A stretch of DNA of 64,000 bases from the NCBI RefSeq assembly GCF_001421165.1, contig NZ_LMKB01000001.1, positions 107,068 to 171,067 of the forward strand. Direction: 5' to 3'. This document shows positions 1 to 8,630 of the stretch, piece by piece. Every line of letters starts with the position of its first letter. Positions within the stretch are counted from its first letter, which is position 1. Position numbers and translations under genes: made by a program. The stretch is from Frigoribacterium sp. Leaf8 (lineage in GTDB: Bacteria > Actinomycetota > Actinomycetes > Actinomycetales > Microbacteriaceae). Under the pieces are notes generated by a model, which had not been told where the DNA came from, did no database searches, and worked only from the letters and a program-made list of their open reading frames with translations.

Positions 1-1064
1 CCGTGGTTCTGCACCACGTGCTTCACGATGGCGAGTCCGAGTCCCGTGCCGCCGGTCCGTCTCGACCGGGCCGGATCGACCCGGTAGAACCGCTCGAACA
101 CCCGGTCGAGCTCGTCGTCGGGGATGCCGTAGCCCTGGTCCGTCACCGAGATCTCGACCACGCCGGCCTGGTCGAGGGTGGCGCCGATGCCGACCCGCGA
201 ACCGTCCGGCGAGTAGTTGATCGCGTTGGCGACCAGGTTGTCGACGGCCGTGACGAGCATCGCCTGGTCGCCGATCACGTGCGCGTGCTTGCCACCCCGG
301 ACGACGAGGTCGATGCCCCTCGCCTCGGCACCCACGCGGTTGCGGTCGACGGCGGTGTCGACCACGTGGCGCACGTCGACCGACTCGCTGGTCTCGAGGG
401 CGTCGGTCGCCTGCAGACGCGACAACTCGATGATGTCCTGCGTGAGGCGGCCGAGGCGGCCGGCCTCTCGGGTCAGCCGAGCGGCGAAGTGGCGCACCTG
501 CTCGGGGTCGGACGACGCGGACTCCAGCGCCTCGGCGAGCAGGCCGACGGCCCCGATCGGCGTCTTGAGCTCGTGGCTGATGTTCGCGACGAAGTCACGG
601 CGCATGTCGTCGAGCCGACGACCCTCGGTGCGGTCCTCGGCGAGCACCAGCACGAATCGTCCACCGAGCGCGGCAGCCCGCACGTGCACGGCGATGGTGG
701 CCTCGCTGCCGGGCAGGCGCGGGAGGGTGAGCTCTTCGACCACCGGGTCGCCGTGCCGACGCACCGCGTCCACGATCGTCTCGACCTCGGGATGCACGAG
801 GTGCTGTTGGGCCGAGACCAGGCCGAGCTGACGTGCCGCCGCCGAGGCCTTGAGCACGTTGCCCGACGGGTCGACCACGAGGCCCGCCGACTCGAGTGCG
901 TCGAGCACGGCGTCGATGCCGTCGGGCAGGGCGACGTCGACGAGTGCCGCGGCACGCACGGCTCGTCGGTGGGCCGAGACGACGACCACCACGATCGCGG
1001 CGCCGACGACGACCCCGAAGGCCAGCGACAACGGCACCAGCCAGGCGGATTCCATGTCGTTCAC
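1..1064 (-). CDS. senX3: Sensor histidine kinase, SenX3/PhoR-like (partial, C-terminus off the left edge)
   Basis: Membrane two-component kinase, probably the phosphate sensor. The minus strand reads an N-terminal hydrophobic segment (MESAWLVPLSLAFGVVVGA region), a PAS-like and HisKA region, and near the window edge the ATPase G2 box (TGGTGLGLAIVKHV). The GTG start at 1064 is preceded by a GGGGGG ribosome site at good spacing; ATG at 1055 in the same frame is the alternative. It is divergent from phoU with a PHO-box-like array between, which is why I favour SenX3 over a generic kinase. The cognate regulator (RegX3) would lie off the left edge. The end of the gene is not visible. Confidence 0.85.
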   Translation of the reverse strand, partial: MNDMESAWLVPLSLAFGVVVGAAIVVVVVSAHRRAVRAAALVDVALPDGIDAVLDALESAGLVVDPSGNVLKASAAARQLGLVSAQQHLVHPEVETIVDAVRRHGDPVVEELTLPRLPGSEATIAVHVRAAALGGRFVLVLAEDRTEGRRLDDMRRDFVANISHELKTPIGAVGLLAEALESASSDPEQVRHFAARLTREAGRLGRLTQDIIELSRLQATDALETSESVDVRHVVDTAVDRNRVGAEARGIDLVVRGGKHAHVIGDQAMLVTAVDNLVANAINYSPDGSRVGIGATLDQAGVVEISVTDQGYGIPDDELDRVFERFYRVDPARSRRTGGTGLGLAIVKHVVQNH

Positions 1065-1127
1065 AGTAGTGACCCCCCGGCGGGTGCATGAACGGGAGGT
1101 CGTCCCATCCGCTGTACTTTGGTCAGA

Positions 1128-1160
1128 GTTCAGGCGGTGATCACCGGTCGTTAACCTTCA
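1128..1160. promoter_or_regulatory. Candidate PHO box between senX3 and phoU
   Basis: Three contiguous 11-nt units, GTTCAGGCGGT / GATCACCGGTC / GTTAACCTTCA, resemble the 11-nt direct repeats bound by PhoP/RegX3-type regulators in actinobacteria (consensus roughly GTTCACC plus four bases). They lie about 65 bp from the senX3 start and 135 bp from phoU, suggesting a shared phosphate-regulated divergent promoter. The third unit is degenerate. Confidence 0.5.
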
Positions 1161-1293
1161 CCGGAGACCATCGTCGGGACTGTGCGGGCGACTCTGCCCG
1201 ACGTCACGAGCTGACCGTGCGACCCGCACGTCGCTCACAGCCACCGTGCTCCCAGGGCCACCGAGCCCCCACGACGAGAGGGTCGAACACGAC

Positions 1294-1947
1294 ATGCGCG
1301 AGGTATTCCAGCAGGAACTCCTGGAGGTGCAGGAGCGTCTCGTCGAGATCGCCGGCCTCGTCGCCGTCTCGATCGCGAACGCGACCACGGCCTTCAACGA
1401 GTCGAACGTCTCGTTGGCCGAGCAGGTCATCGCCGACGACGACAAGATCGACGAGCGCGCCATCGCCCTCGACGAGCTGGCCATCGACATCCTGGCCCGC
1501 CAGAACCCGGTCGCCCGCGACCTGCGCATCGTGGTCAGCGCGCTGCGCATCAGCGCCTCGCTCGAGCGCATGGGCGACATGGCCGAGCACATCGCCCAGC
1601 TCGCCCGCTACCGGTTCCCCGAGAAGGTCGTGCCCAAGTCGTTGCGTCCGACGTTCAAAGAGCTGGGCGAGCTCGACGTCGCCATCGCGAACAAGCTCAC
1701 CGAGCTGCTCACGACCGAGGACGTCCGCCTGGCGGAAGAGATCCGCAACGACGACGACCGCATCGACGAGCTGCACCTCAGCGTCTTCGACAAGGTGCTC
1801 GGCGAGACCTGGAAGGGCGCGGCCGTCGACACGGTCGACTCCACCCTCGCGTCGCGCTACCACGAGCGCTTCGCCGACCACGCCGTCTCGATCGCCAAGA
1901 AGGTCCAGTACCTCGCGACCGGCGACTGGGTCGCGCCCGAGGTCTGA
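1294..1947 (+). CDS. phoU: Phosphate transport system regulator PhoU
   Basis: 217 aa, the usual PhoU length. Starts MREVFQQELLEVQERL and shows two copies of the PhoU helical repeat with acidic metal-binding patches (EQVIADDDKIDE near residue 45, EIRNDDDRIDE near residue 150). PhoU links the Pst transporter to the SenX3-type kinase and represses the Pho response when phosphate is ample. I chose ATG 1294 because it matches the family N-terminus and has AGAGGG upstream; a longer in-frame reading from 1246 does not fit. Divergent from senX3. Confidence 0.93.
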   Translation: MREVFQQELLEVQERLVEIAGLVAVSIANATTAFNESNVSLAEQVIADDDKIDERAIALDELAIDILARQNPVARDLRIVVSALRISASLERMGDMAEHIAQLARYRFPEKVVPKSLRPTFKELGELDVAIANKLTELLTTEDVRLAEEIRNDDDRIDELHLSVFDKVLGETWKGAAVDTVDSTLASRYHERFADHAVSIAKKVQYLATGDWVAPEV

Positions 1948-1962
1948 TCGACCCTCGGACCA

Positions 1963-2003
1963 CAGGAGGCGCGGTGACCGTTCGACGGGCACCGCGCCTC
2001 CTG
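1963..2003. terminator. Hairpin terminator built from an inverted pair of the dispersed AGGAGGCGCG motif
   Basis: Perfect 14-bp inverted repeat CAGGAGGCGCGGTG / CACCGCGCCTCCTG with a 13-nt loop, just after the phoU stop. There is no U-tract, as is common in high-GC actinobacteria. Both arms are copies of the motif found throughout the window. Confidence 0.6.
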
Positions 2004-2041
2004 CGTCCGGTCGGGCCTGCGTCGTCCGCGAGGATGGGGGC

Positions 2042-2575
2042 ATGGCTTCAGTCGCGATCCTCGTCAACGGTCTGCCCGGATCGGGCAAGACCACCCTCTC
2101 GGCCACGCTCGCCGGGGTGCTCGGGTGCCCGCTGCTCGCGAAGGACCCCGTCAAGGAGGCGCTGGTCGACCTGGCCGGGCCGATGATCGCCCCCGAGGCC
2201 CTCGGTGGCATCGCGATGGACACCGTCTGGGCGATGGCGGGCGAGGTCGAGGCGGGCGTCGTCGTCGACGCCTTCTGGCACCGGGAGCGCGACCTCGAGT
2301 TCGCCCGGGCCGGCGTCGAGCGCGCCGGGTCGCCCCGCACGGTCGAGGTGTGGTGCGACGTCGACCCCGACACGGCGCTGCAGCGCGTGGTCGACCGGCT
2401 CGCGGCCGGCGGTCGGCACCCGGCCCACGGCACGGTCGAATCGACCCGGGCCTCGTGGCCGACGTGGGCCGCCGCGGCCGAGCCACTCGGCGACTGGCCC
2501 GTGATCCGCGTCGACACGAGCACGCCCGTCGACATGGACGACCTGGTGGTGCAGATCAGCGAGCGGTTCGTCTGA
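2042..2575 (+). CDS. P-loop kinase-like AAA family ATP-binding protein
   Basis: 177 aa. Walker A GLPGSGKTTLS at residues 9-19 follows a beta-strand (VAILVNG), typical of the zeta-toxin/gluconate-kinase-like P-loop kinases that phosphorylate small molecules. A WHRERDLEFAR segment fits the lid/substrate region. No specific substrate can be assigned. The ATG at 2042 directly precedes the P-loop strand as in relatives. Downstream is a convergent terminator and gpmA. Confidence 0.7.
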   Translation: MASVAILVNGLPGSGKTTLSATLAGVLGCPLLAKDPVKEALVDLAGPMIAPEALGGIAMDTVWAMAGEVEAGVVVDAFWHRERDLEFARAGVERAGSPRTVEVWCDVDPDTALQRVVDRLAAGGRHPAHGTVESTRASWPTWAAAAEPLGDWPVIRVDTSTPVDMDDLVVQISERFV

Positions 2576-2619
2576 CGACCGCTCCGAACCCTGTGGGGCC
2601 GGGGGTGCCGGACGCCGAA

Positions 2620-2654
2620 GCGCCCCACGCCCCCGAGAACGGGGCGCGGGGCGC
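2620..2654. terminator. Bidirectional hairpin terminator between convergent genes
   Basis: A 14-bp stem with one mismatch (GCGCCCCACGCCCC / GGGGCGCGGGGCGC) and a 7-nt loop lies between the P-loop kinase stop and the gpmA stop. Confidence 0.6.
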
Positions 2655-2671
2655 GGGAACGTCGGGAGGCG

Positions 2672-3415
2672 CTATTTCTTGCCCTGGTTCGCGACGGCGG
2701 CGGCACCGGCGGCGGCGGCCTCGGGGTCGAGGTAGCGGGCCGGGCCGGTGGGCACGAAGTCGTCGTCGAGCTCGTAGACGAGCGGGATGCCCGTGGGGAT
2801 GTTCAACTCGGCGATCTCGTCGTCGCCGATGCCGTCGAGGTGCTTCACCAGCGCCCGCAGCGAGTTGCCGTGTGCGACGACGAGGGTGACGTCACCGGCG
2901 GCCAGGCTCTCGGTGATGTCGCTGTGCCAGTAGGGCAGCATGCGCTCGATGACGAGGGCGAGGGACTCGGTGCGCGGCGCGTCGATGCCGAGTTCGGCAT
3001 AGCGCTTGTCGTGCGCCTGCGAGAACTCGCTGTCGTCGTCGAGCGGGGGCGGCGGCACGTCGAACGAGCGACGCCAGGTCTGGAACTGCTCGGGCCCGTA
3101 CTGCTCGAGCGTCTGGGCCTTGTCCTTGCCCTGCAGGGCGCCGTAGTGGCGTTCGTTGAGTCGCCACGACCGCTTGACGTCGATCCAGAGCCGGTCGGCC
3201 TCGTCGAGCGCGATGTCGGCGGTCTGGATCGCCCGGGTCAGGCGCGACGTGTAGAGGATGTCGGGCAGGAGGTCGGCCTCGCGCAGCAGCTCGCCGGCCC
3301 GCTTGGCCTCGGCGCGGCCCTGCTCGGTGAGCCGCACGTCGACCCATCCGGTGAAGAGGTTCTTCGCGTTCCATTCGCTGTTGCCGTGACGCAGGAGGAT
3401 GAGGGTCGAAGTCAT
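2672..3415 (-). CDS. gpmA: 2,3-bisphosphoglycerate-dependent phosphoglycerate mutase
   Basis: 247 aa, the full dPGM length. Interconverts 3- and 2-phosphoglycerate in glycolysis/gluconeogenesis. The catalytic RHG motif is at residues 9-11 ([10 protein letters not shown]), followed by [38 protein letters not shown] and the second histidine motif [11 protein letters not shown]. Its proximity to phoU/senX3 is a common actinobacterial arrangement. C-terminal Ala/Gly-rich tail. Confidence 0.95.
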   Translation of the reverse strand: MTSTLILLRHGNSEWNAKNLFTGWVDVRLTEQGRAEAKRAGELLREADLLPDILYTSRLTRAIQTADIALDEADRLWIDVKRSWRLNERHYGALQGKDKAQTLEQYGPEQFQTWRRSFDVPPPPLDDDSEFSQAHDKRYAELGIDAPRTESLALVIERMLPYWHSDITESLAAGDVTLVVAHGNSLRALVKHLDGIGDDEIAELNIPTGIPLVYELDDDFVPTGPARYLDPEAAAAGAAAVANQGKK

Positions 3416-3456
3416 GCCGCCAGCGTATCGCGACGGCCCGATGGCAGACTTGGCTC

Positions 3457-4233
3457 ATGCCCATCGGTTCCGTCACGCGAGGGACGACCGGCACCAACCG
3501 CCTGCGCCGCGTCGATCGCTGGATCGCCGCACACCCGTCGTTCCGGCGGGCGGACGACCCGCTCGTCGTCGACCTGGGGTACGGGGCGAGCGCGACGACG
3601 CCCCTCGAACTGCACCAGCGCCTCCTGAAGGTGCGCGACGACGTCGAGGTCGTGGGCATCGAGATCGAGCCCGAGCGCGTCCGGCTGGCGAGCCTCTCGG
3701 CGCGGCCGGGCGTGAGCTTCCGGCGGGGCGGCTTCGAGGTGCCGCTCGACGGCGACCGGCGACCCGCGGTGATCCGGGCGTTCAACGTGCTCAGGCAGTA
3801 CGACGAGTCCCAGGTCGCCGACGCCTGGGCGTTGATGACCGGCCGGCTGCAGCCCGGAGGCGTCCTCGTCGAGGGCACCTGCAACGAGGTGGGGCGAGTC
3901 GCGAGCTGGATCGACGTGACCCCCGAGGGGCCCACGACGTTCACGATCTCGCTGCGCCTGGCCGGGCTCGAGCTGCCCTCGATCGTGGCCGAACGGCTGC
4001 CCAAGGCCCTGATCCACCGCAACGTGCCGGGTGAGCGCGTGCACGACCTGCTCGTCGACCTCGACCGGCAGTGGGCGGTGGCGGCCCCGCTCTCGGTCTA
4101 CGGGCCGGTCCAACGGTGGCTCGCGACGGTGCAGGGGCTCCGCGACATGGGTTGGCCGGTGCTCGGCGGGCGGTCCCGCTGGCGGCTCGGCGAGCTCTCG
4201 CTGCCCTGGGCCGCCGTGACGCCGCGCGACTGA
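3457..4233 (+). CDS. SAM-dependent methyltransferase-like protein, conserved actinobacterial
   Basis: 258 aa. A Rossmann motif-I-like strand/loop (LVVDLGYGAS, residues about 42-51) followed by an acidic strand end (VVGIEIEPERV) suggests SAM binding. FNVLRQYDESQVADAW and LQPGGVLVEGTCNE fit class I methyltransferase motifs IV-V. No substrate is evident. It is divergent from gpmA with a 41-bp gap, so the two promoters overlap. Confidence 0.65.
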   Translation: MPIGSVTRGTTGTNRLRRVDRWIAAHPSFRRADDPLVVDLGYGASATTPLELHQRLLKVRDDVEVVGIEIEPERVRLASLSARPGVSFRRGGFEVPLDGDRRPAVIRAFNVLRQYDESQVADAWALMTGRLQPGGVLVEGTCNEVGRVASWIDVTPEGPTTFTISLRLAGLELPSIVAERLPKALIHRNVPGERVHDLLVDLDRQWAVAAPLSVYGPVQRWLATVQGLRDMGWPVLGGRSRWRLGELSLPWAAVTPRD

Positions 4234-4303
4234 GCCGGGTCGAGCCCGGTCGGGTGGGTCGGGGCGAGCCGGGTCGGGTCGGGGCGGGGCGGGGCGGGTG
4301 TCC

Positions 4304-5437
4304 TCAGACGTGGGCGAGTCGGCCTCGGGCCTCGTCGTGGTCCAGGCCGGTGGCCATGAGCAGGTCGACGAGCAGCGGGCGCAGCATCAGCACGACCATC
4401 GCCTCGGTCACGGGTGCCCCGGGCAGCACGACCGTCGGATCGAGTCGACGGGCGACGGCCGACAGGGCCTCACGGGCGACGGGCCGCTGCTCGACGTCGT
4501 GCACCGACCGGCCCAGCACGGCGACCGCGCGCGAGGTCGACTCGAGGAGGTCGGCCAGGGCCGACCGGTCGACGCCGTCGCCGAGCTGCGTGTCGAGCCG
4601 TCGCGCCACCACGCGCAGGTTGCGCACGGCGAGGTCGACGTAGCGCCGGACCGTCGCCTGCTGCCGCAGGTCGGGCAACCGGGAGCGGAGGAACGGTGAC
4701 AGCCGCGCGATCGACTCGGCGGACTCGAGGGTGGACGACCAGTCGTCGAGCACCGGCTGGGTCGACCGCAACCGCTCGAGGGCGTCGTCGGCCCGCGGGG
4801 CGTCGTCGGCGCGGAGGGCGCCGACGAGCGCCGCGAAGGCCCGGTCGAGCTCGTCGAACAGGCGCCGGGCGTCGTGGCGGGCCAGGCCGACCGGGTCGCG
4901 CGGCACGATCGCCGTGACGAGCAACGCCACCGCTCCCCCGACCGCGCCGTCGATGCTGCGGACGAACGCCCCTCCGTCGGGGTCGGGCAGCAGCATGACG
5001 AGCATCGACTGGGTCGCGGCGGCCGCCGCGAAGGCGCTGCTCGACGAGAAGAACCGGGCGACGAGGAGCGTCACGAACAGCACCAGGGCGATCTGCCACA
5101 GCCCCTTGCCCACCACCATGAGCAGAACCTCGCTGAGCGCGATGCCGATGAGCACGCCGACCGCGTTCTCGAGCACCCGACGCGGACGGGCGTCACGGGC
5201 CAGGCCGAGCGACGAGATCGTGACGGTCACGGCCAGCAGGGGGACCGCGTGCCCGAGTCCGTAGTGCGTGATGGCGTAGGCCCCCGCCACGGCGAGCACG
5301 ATCTGGACGATCGCCGGACCGGACGCGATCGTCCGCGCCGTCGCGTCGCGCACGTCGAAGGACGAGGAGGCGCGGTGCCAGCCGCGTCGCAGCCCGCCGC
5401 CGCGCGTCGGCCCGGTCACGACCGGGCCCGGGTGCAC
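4304..5437 (-). CDS. FUSC-family integral membrane protein (aromatic acid exporter-like)
   Basis: 377 aa. The N-terminal half carries about six hydrophobic segments (residues about 40-180, e.g. PAIVQIVLAVAGAYAI, ALSEVLLMVVGKGLWQ, LLVTAIVP) typical of FUSC/ArAE-like proteins; the C-terminal half is a soluble helical domain rich in Arg/Asp/Leu. Transport substrate unknown. The start lies 15 bp after the ygfZ stop on the same strand, so it is probably the last gene of the FABP-ygfZ operon. Confidence 0.7.
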   Translation of the reverse strand: MHPGPVVTGPTRGGGLRRGWHRASSSFDVRDATARTIASGPAIVQIVLAVAGAYAITHYGLGHAVPLLAVTVTISSLGLARDARPRRVLENAVGVLIGIALSEVLLMVVGKGLWQIALVLFVTLLVARFFSSSSAFAAAAATQSMLVMLLPDPDGGAFVRSIDGAVGGAVALLVTAIVPRDPVGLARHDARRLFDELDRAFAALVGALRADDAPRADDALERLRSTQPVLDDWSSTLESAESIARLSPFLRSRLPDLRQQATVRRYVDLAVRNLRVVARRLDTQLGDGVDRSALADLLESTSRAVAVLGRSVHDVEQRPVAREALSAVARRLDPTVVLPGAPVTEAMVVLMLRPLLVDLLMATGLDHDEARGRLAHV

Positions 5438-5452
5438 CGCGTCACCAGGCCG

Positions 5453-6706
5453 TCAGCGGCGGACGGCGCCGAGGCGCGGCAACCGGGGAACGCCTGCGGC
5501 GGCACCAGCCGAGGCGGGCACGACGATCTCTTGCGCAGCGGCGATCATCAGGTCGTCGACGACGACGGCCAGCGGTGCGGCCTCGTCGGTGCCGCGCTTG
5601 ACGAGCGCGAGGGCCACCGGGCCCAGCTCGTGGTGCAGGGCGACGCTCGTGACGTGCCCGACCGACTTGGGTGCGGTCGCCTCGGGATCGGACACCGCGC
5701 CTCCTGCGGTGGCGGCCGCGTCGGGGGCACCGCCGGCGACCGGGGCCAGCACGACCTCGGCACCGCGCGGGGGCAGCACGCCGTCGCTGCCGTCGAGGTG
5801 GAGCATGACGAGCCGACGCGGCGGGTGACCGATGTTGTGCACCTTGGCGACGGTCTCTTGCCCGCGGTAGCAACCCTTGGTGAGGTGGACGGCGCTGCGC
5901 ATCCAGTCGAGCTCGTGCGGGATGGTCCGCTCGTCGACCTCGGTCGAGAGTCGGGGACGCCAGGCCTCGATGCGTAGGGCCTCGAGGGCGAGGGTGCCCG
6001 CGACGGCGAGCCGGTCGGCCGGCGACGCGGCGAGGGCGTCGAGGTCGGAGCGCCGGACGAGGCTCTCGCGGTAGGTCCAGTCGTGACCCGGGTGACGGTC
6101 GGAGTCGGCGTAGCTGTGACCGCCGGCCGCGACCTCGTGCCAGGGGTCGACCCAGACGAGCGCCGTGTCGTGTGACGTCAGGACCGGGACGAGCGGAGCG
6201 GAGCCGTCAGGGCCTTCGGAGCCGTCGGGGCCGTCGAGCAGGTCGTGCATCGAGCCGATCGTCGCGACGTCGGCCGTGCGGTCGACGACCTCGACGCGCA
6301 GCATGAAGCGCATCCGGTCGAGCCAGGTGCCGAGCGGTTCGACCCCGGAGCGGTCGACGAGCAGCCAGGTGGTCTCGCCGTCGTCGAGGACGCGGGCGGC
6401 GTGCTCGAGGCGGCCGTTGGCGTCGAGCAGCAGGGTCTCGGTCGAGACGCCCGGCGCGAGACCGACCAGGGCCTGGCTCGTCAGCGAGTTGAGCCAGCTG
6501 AGCCGGTCCGGCCCCGTGACGGTCAGCACGCCACGATCGGAGAGGTCGACGATCGCCGCCCCCCGGGCGAGCAGCCGCTGTTCGCCGAGAGGATTGCCGT
6601 AGTGGGACGCCACGCCCGAGCCGTCGTCGACGAAGCCGTCGCGCGACGAGAAGGGCGAGACCACGGGACCCGTGGTGTCGAGGGACGGGCCGCCGACGTC
6701 AGTCAA
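5453..6706 (-). CDS. ygfZ: Folate-binding protein YgfZ, glycine-cleavage-T-like, iron-sulfur cluster maintenance
   Basis: 417 aa. The family signature KGCYRGQETVAKVHN is present, after a GCV_T-like folate-binding N-domain (LLARGAAIVDLSDRGVLTVTG). YgfZ proteins use tetrahydrofolate in repair/assembly of Fe-S enzymes. The C-terminal beta-barrel is interrupted by a linker reading DAAATAGGAVSDPEA, which contains one dispersed CGCGCCTCCT motif (5696-5705). The start overlaps the upstream FABP gene by 8 nt, implying translational coupling. Confidence 0.88.
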   Translation of the reverse strand: MTDVGGPSLDTTGPVVSPFSSRDGFVDDGSGVASHYGNPLGEQRLLARGAAIVDLSDRGVLTVTGPDRLSWLNSLTSQALVGLAPGVSTETLLLDANGRLEHAARVLDDGETTWLLVDRSGVEPLGTWLDRMRFMLRVEVVDRTADVATIGSMHDLLDGPDGSEGPDGSAPLVPVLTSHDTALVWVDPWHEVAAGGHSYADSDRHPGHDWTYRESLVRRSDLDALAASPADRLAVAGTLALEALRIEAWRPRLSTEVDERTIPHELDWMRSAVHLTKGCYRGQETVAKVHNIGHPPRRLVMLHLDGSDGVLPPRGAEVVLAPVAGGAPDAAATAGGAVSDPEATAPKSVGHVTSVALHHELGPVALALVKRGTDEAAPLAVVVDDLMIAAAQEIVVPASAGAAAGVPRLPRLGAVRR

Positions 6707-7322
6707 CGCGCGCCAGCTGCCCGGATGCGTGCGAGCGCAGTTCTTGCCCGAGGGCCGCGATGTCCCATGCCCAGAAGAGCTTGCCCTCGACGAGGCCGTA
6801 CATGCGGGTGGCCGCCGAGTACTCCTTCGCGTTGCTCGACCGGACGACGGCGTCGGTCGCGAGGTCGATCCGCGGCCCCTTGACCCGACCGAGGTAGAGC
6901 TCGTTCACGCCGGTCGGGTGGGCGATCTGCACCTCGAGGCCGAAGCCGTCGTCGGGCGTGCGGAGGATCTCGACCGCCCGGGCCGACGTGAAGGGCTGGA
7001 CGCCGACGCCGGGCAGCATCCCCGGGCCGCGGTCACCCGGCTCGGCCGGACGTTCGAGCCGCCAGTAGCCCGTCTCGCTCGTCAGTGGCGTGTGCTCGTC
7101 GTCGAGCAGCCAGGTGAACGAGCTGTAGTTGAGGAACGGCAGGCCGTCGTGGCTGAAGCTGATTCGCTGCCCGAACTCGTGGGTGCGACGCTCGGTGCCC
7201 GGTTCGGAGTCGGGGTCGCCCTCGCCGATCTTGTAGTCGACGACGCCGGTGCCCTGCCAGACGCCGATCAACCACGAGAGGGGGACGAGCTCGGACGGCA
7301 GGTCGGTGGGGATGTCGATCAT
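6699..7322 (-). CDS. FABP family/nitrobindin-like beta-barrel protein
   Basis: 207 aa. Resembles actinobacterial FABP/DUF1794 proteins: N-terminal LSWLIGVWQGTGVV (GxWxGxG barrel entry) and C-terminal ATRMYGLVEGKLFWAWD. Nitrobindins bind haem in such a ten-strand barrel; the haem ligand is not demonstrated here. Overlaps ygfZ by 8 nt in the same operon, a pairing common in Microbacteriaceae. Confidence 0.8.
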   Translation of the reverse strand: MIDIPTDLPSELVPLSWLIGVWQGTGVVDYKIGEGDPDSEPGTERRTHEFGQRISFSHDGLPFLNYSSFTWLLDDEHTPLTSETGYWRLERPAEPGDRGPGMLPGVGVQPFTSARAVEILRTPDDGFGLEVQIAHPTGVNELYLGRVKGPRIDLATDAVVRSSNAKEYSAATRMYGLVEGKLFWAWDIAALGQELRSHASGQLARVD

Positions 7323-7329
7323 GGAGCGG

Positions 7330-7446
7330 TCAGCGCTGACCCTTGAACAACTTGAGCAGGACGACGACCGAGACGAAGCCGATGGCGAGGGTGGCGAGGC
7401 CGAGGAGCCCGATGTAGAACACCTCGAGTGCGAGCAGGGAATCCAT
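7330..7446 (-). CDS. Single-pass 38-aa membrane protein
   Basis: Reads [20 protein letters not shown], continuing through a hydrophobic stretch to a basic KLFKGQR tail. One transmembrane helix (about residues 9-31) with a positive C-terminus. Only 7 bp before the FABP start on the same strand, so probably first or second in that operon. No function is recognisable. Confidence 0.6.
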   Translation of the reverse strand: MDSLLALEVFYIGLLGLATLAIGFVSVVVLLKLFKGQR

Positions 7447-7524
7447 GCCGTCGAGCCTACCCGGCGACCGCGGACGTGCCCAGCCCTTCGGGGCGACCGT
7501 TCAGACGAGCCGGAGGTCGGGCGT

Positions 7525-7815
7525 TCAGACGAGTGCGAAGACGCCCGTCACGACGGCCAGGATCACCAGGCTGCCGCAGGTGCTGAGCATCGTGCGTGAG
7601 ACCAGGCCGTCCTTCTGGCTCGTGGCGAGCTGCAGCACGAAGGTGAGGACGATGGCCCCGCCGAGGGCCAGGACGACGTGGTCCCAGTACTCGGAGGCGG
7701 GCGACCGCAGGCCGATCAGCACGGCCACGACGAGCGTGGCGGCCCAGACCGGGACGACCGTGATCGGCTTGAGCCGTGCCGTCGTCGCGTCGACGTCTCG
7801 TTCGCCTGTCTGCAC
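7525..7815 (-). CDS. Small three-helix membrane protein, hypothetical
   Basis: 96 aa from GTG 7815, which has GAGGGA upstream. A basic N-terminus ([15 protein letters not shown]) is followed by three hydrophobic helices (about residues 20-37, 43-65, 74-95). The longer reading to 8325 runs antisense through glnR and is rejected. Divergent from glnR and codirectional with the small protein downstream. No family recognised. Confidence 0.6.
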   Translation of the reverse strand: MQTGERDVDATTARLKPITVVPVWAATLVVAVLIGLRSPASEYWDHVVLALGGAIVLTFVLQLATSQKDGLVSRTMLSTCGSLVILAVVTGVFALV

Positions 7816-7936
7816 CGTTCGTCCCTCGTTCGTGTCCGCCGTTCTGCCGACCTGCCGACCTGCCCTAGCATCGGATGGTCGGAGTGGCGGTGTCTCATGT
7901 TTTAGACTGCTCGACAGTACATTCACTGGAGGTCGT

Positions 7937-8617
7937 GTGGCGCAGCTCTTGGTACTGACGTCTGCGGGCGGCCCCGAGGTCCTGCCGTCTCTCGCCCTGC
8001 TAAGCCACCGTACCCGGCAGATCCCGGCCGAACCCGCGCAACTGGTGAACGCCCCCTCGAGCGACCTGATCTTCGTCGACGCCCGCGTCGACCTCGCCAG
8101 CGCCAAGTCGCTCTGCAAGATCCTGCGGACCACGGGCGTCACGGTGCCGCTCGTCCTGGTGCTCACCGAGGGCGGGCTGACCGCCGTCAACAGCGAGTGG
8201 GGCGTCGACGACGTCATCCTCGAGACGGCCGGCCCCGCCGAGATCGACGCCCGCATCCGACTGGTCACCGGTCGTCTCGCGCAGTCGCAGAACGGCTCGA
8301 AGATCCACGCCTCCGGTGTCGTCATCGACGAGGCCAGCTACTCGGCGAAGGTGCACGGTCGCCCCCTCGACCTCACCTTCAAAGAGTTCGAGCTGCTGCG
8401 CTTCTTCGCCACGCATCCCTCCCGCGTCTTCACCCGTGAACAGCTGCTCAGCGAGGTCTGGGGCTACGACTACTTCGGCGGCACGCGCACGGTCGACGTG
8501 CACGTGCGACGGCTCCGGGCCAAGCTCGGCGACCTCGAGTCGTTGATCGGCACGGTGCGCAACGTGGGCTACCGGTTCAACGTCTACGACGACGACGCCC
8601 AAGCGGTCGTCTCGTGA
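7937..8617 (+). CDS. glnR: OmpR-family global nitrogen regulator GlnR
   Basis: 226 aa. The receiver-like domain (residues 1-110) contains the GlnR-typical stretches [23 protein letters not shown] and [15 protein letters not shown]; GlnR receivers are atypical and not phosphorylated. The C-terminal winged helix is canonical ([49 protein letters not shown]). GlnR controls nitrogen assimilation genes. Start GTG 7937 has GGAGG 5 nt upstream. The adjacent mshD matches the known actinobacterial neighbourhood and argues against RegX3 or MtrA. Confidence 0.85.
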   Translation: MAQLLVLTSAGGPEVLPSLALLSHRTRQIPAEPAQLVNAPSSDLIFVDARVDLASAKSLCKILRTTGVTVPLVLVLTEGGLTAVNSEWGVDDVILETAGPAEIDARIRLVTGRLAQSQNGSKIHASGVVIDEASYSAKVHGRPLDLTFKEFELLRFFATHPSRVFTREQLLSEVWGYDYFGGTRTVDVHVRRLRAKLGDLESLIGTVRNVGYRFNVYDDDAQAVVS

Positions 8618-8630
8618 GCACGGTGTCGCG

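Noticed and set aside
3..1091. 362-aa plus-strand open frame
   Set aside because: Antisense to the histidine kinase, whose HATPase motifs are unmistakable on the minus strand.
7937..8617. RegX3 or MtrA as the identity of the response regulator
   Set aside because: Receiver-domain motifs and the adjacent mshD match GlnR; RegX3 is expected beside senX3 beyond the left edge.
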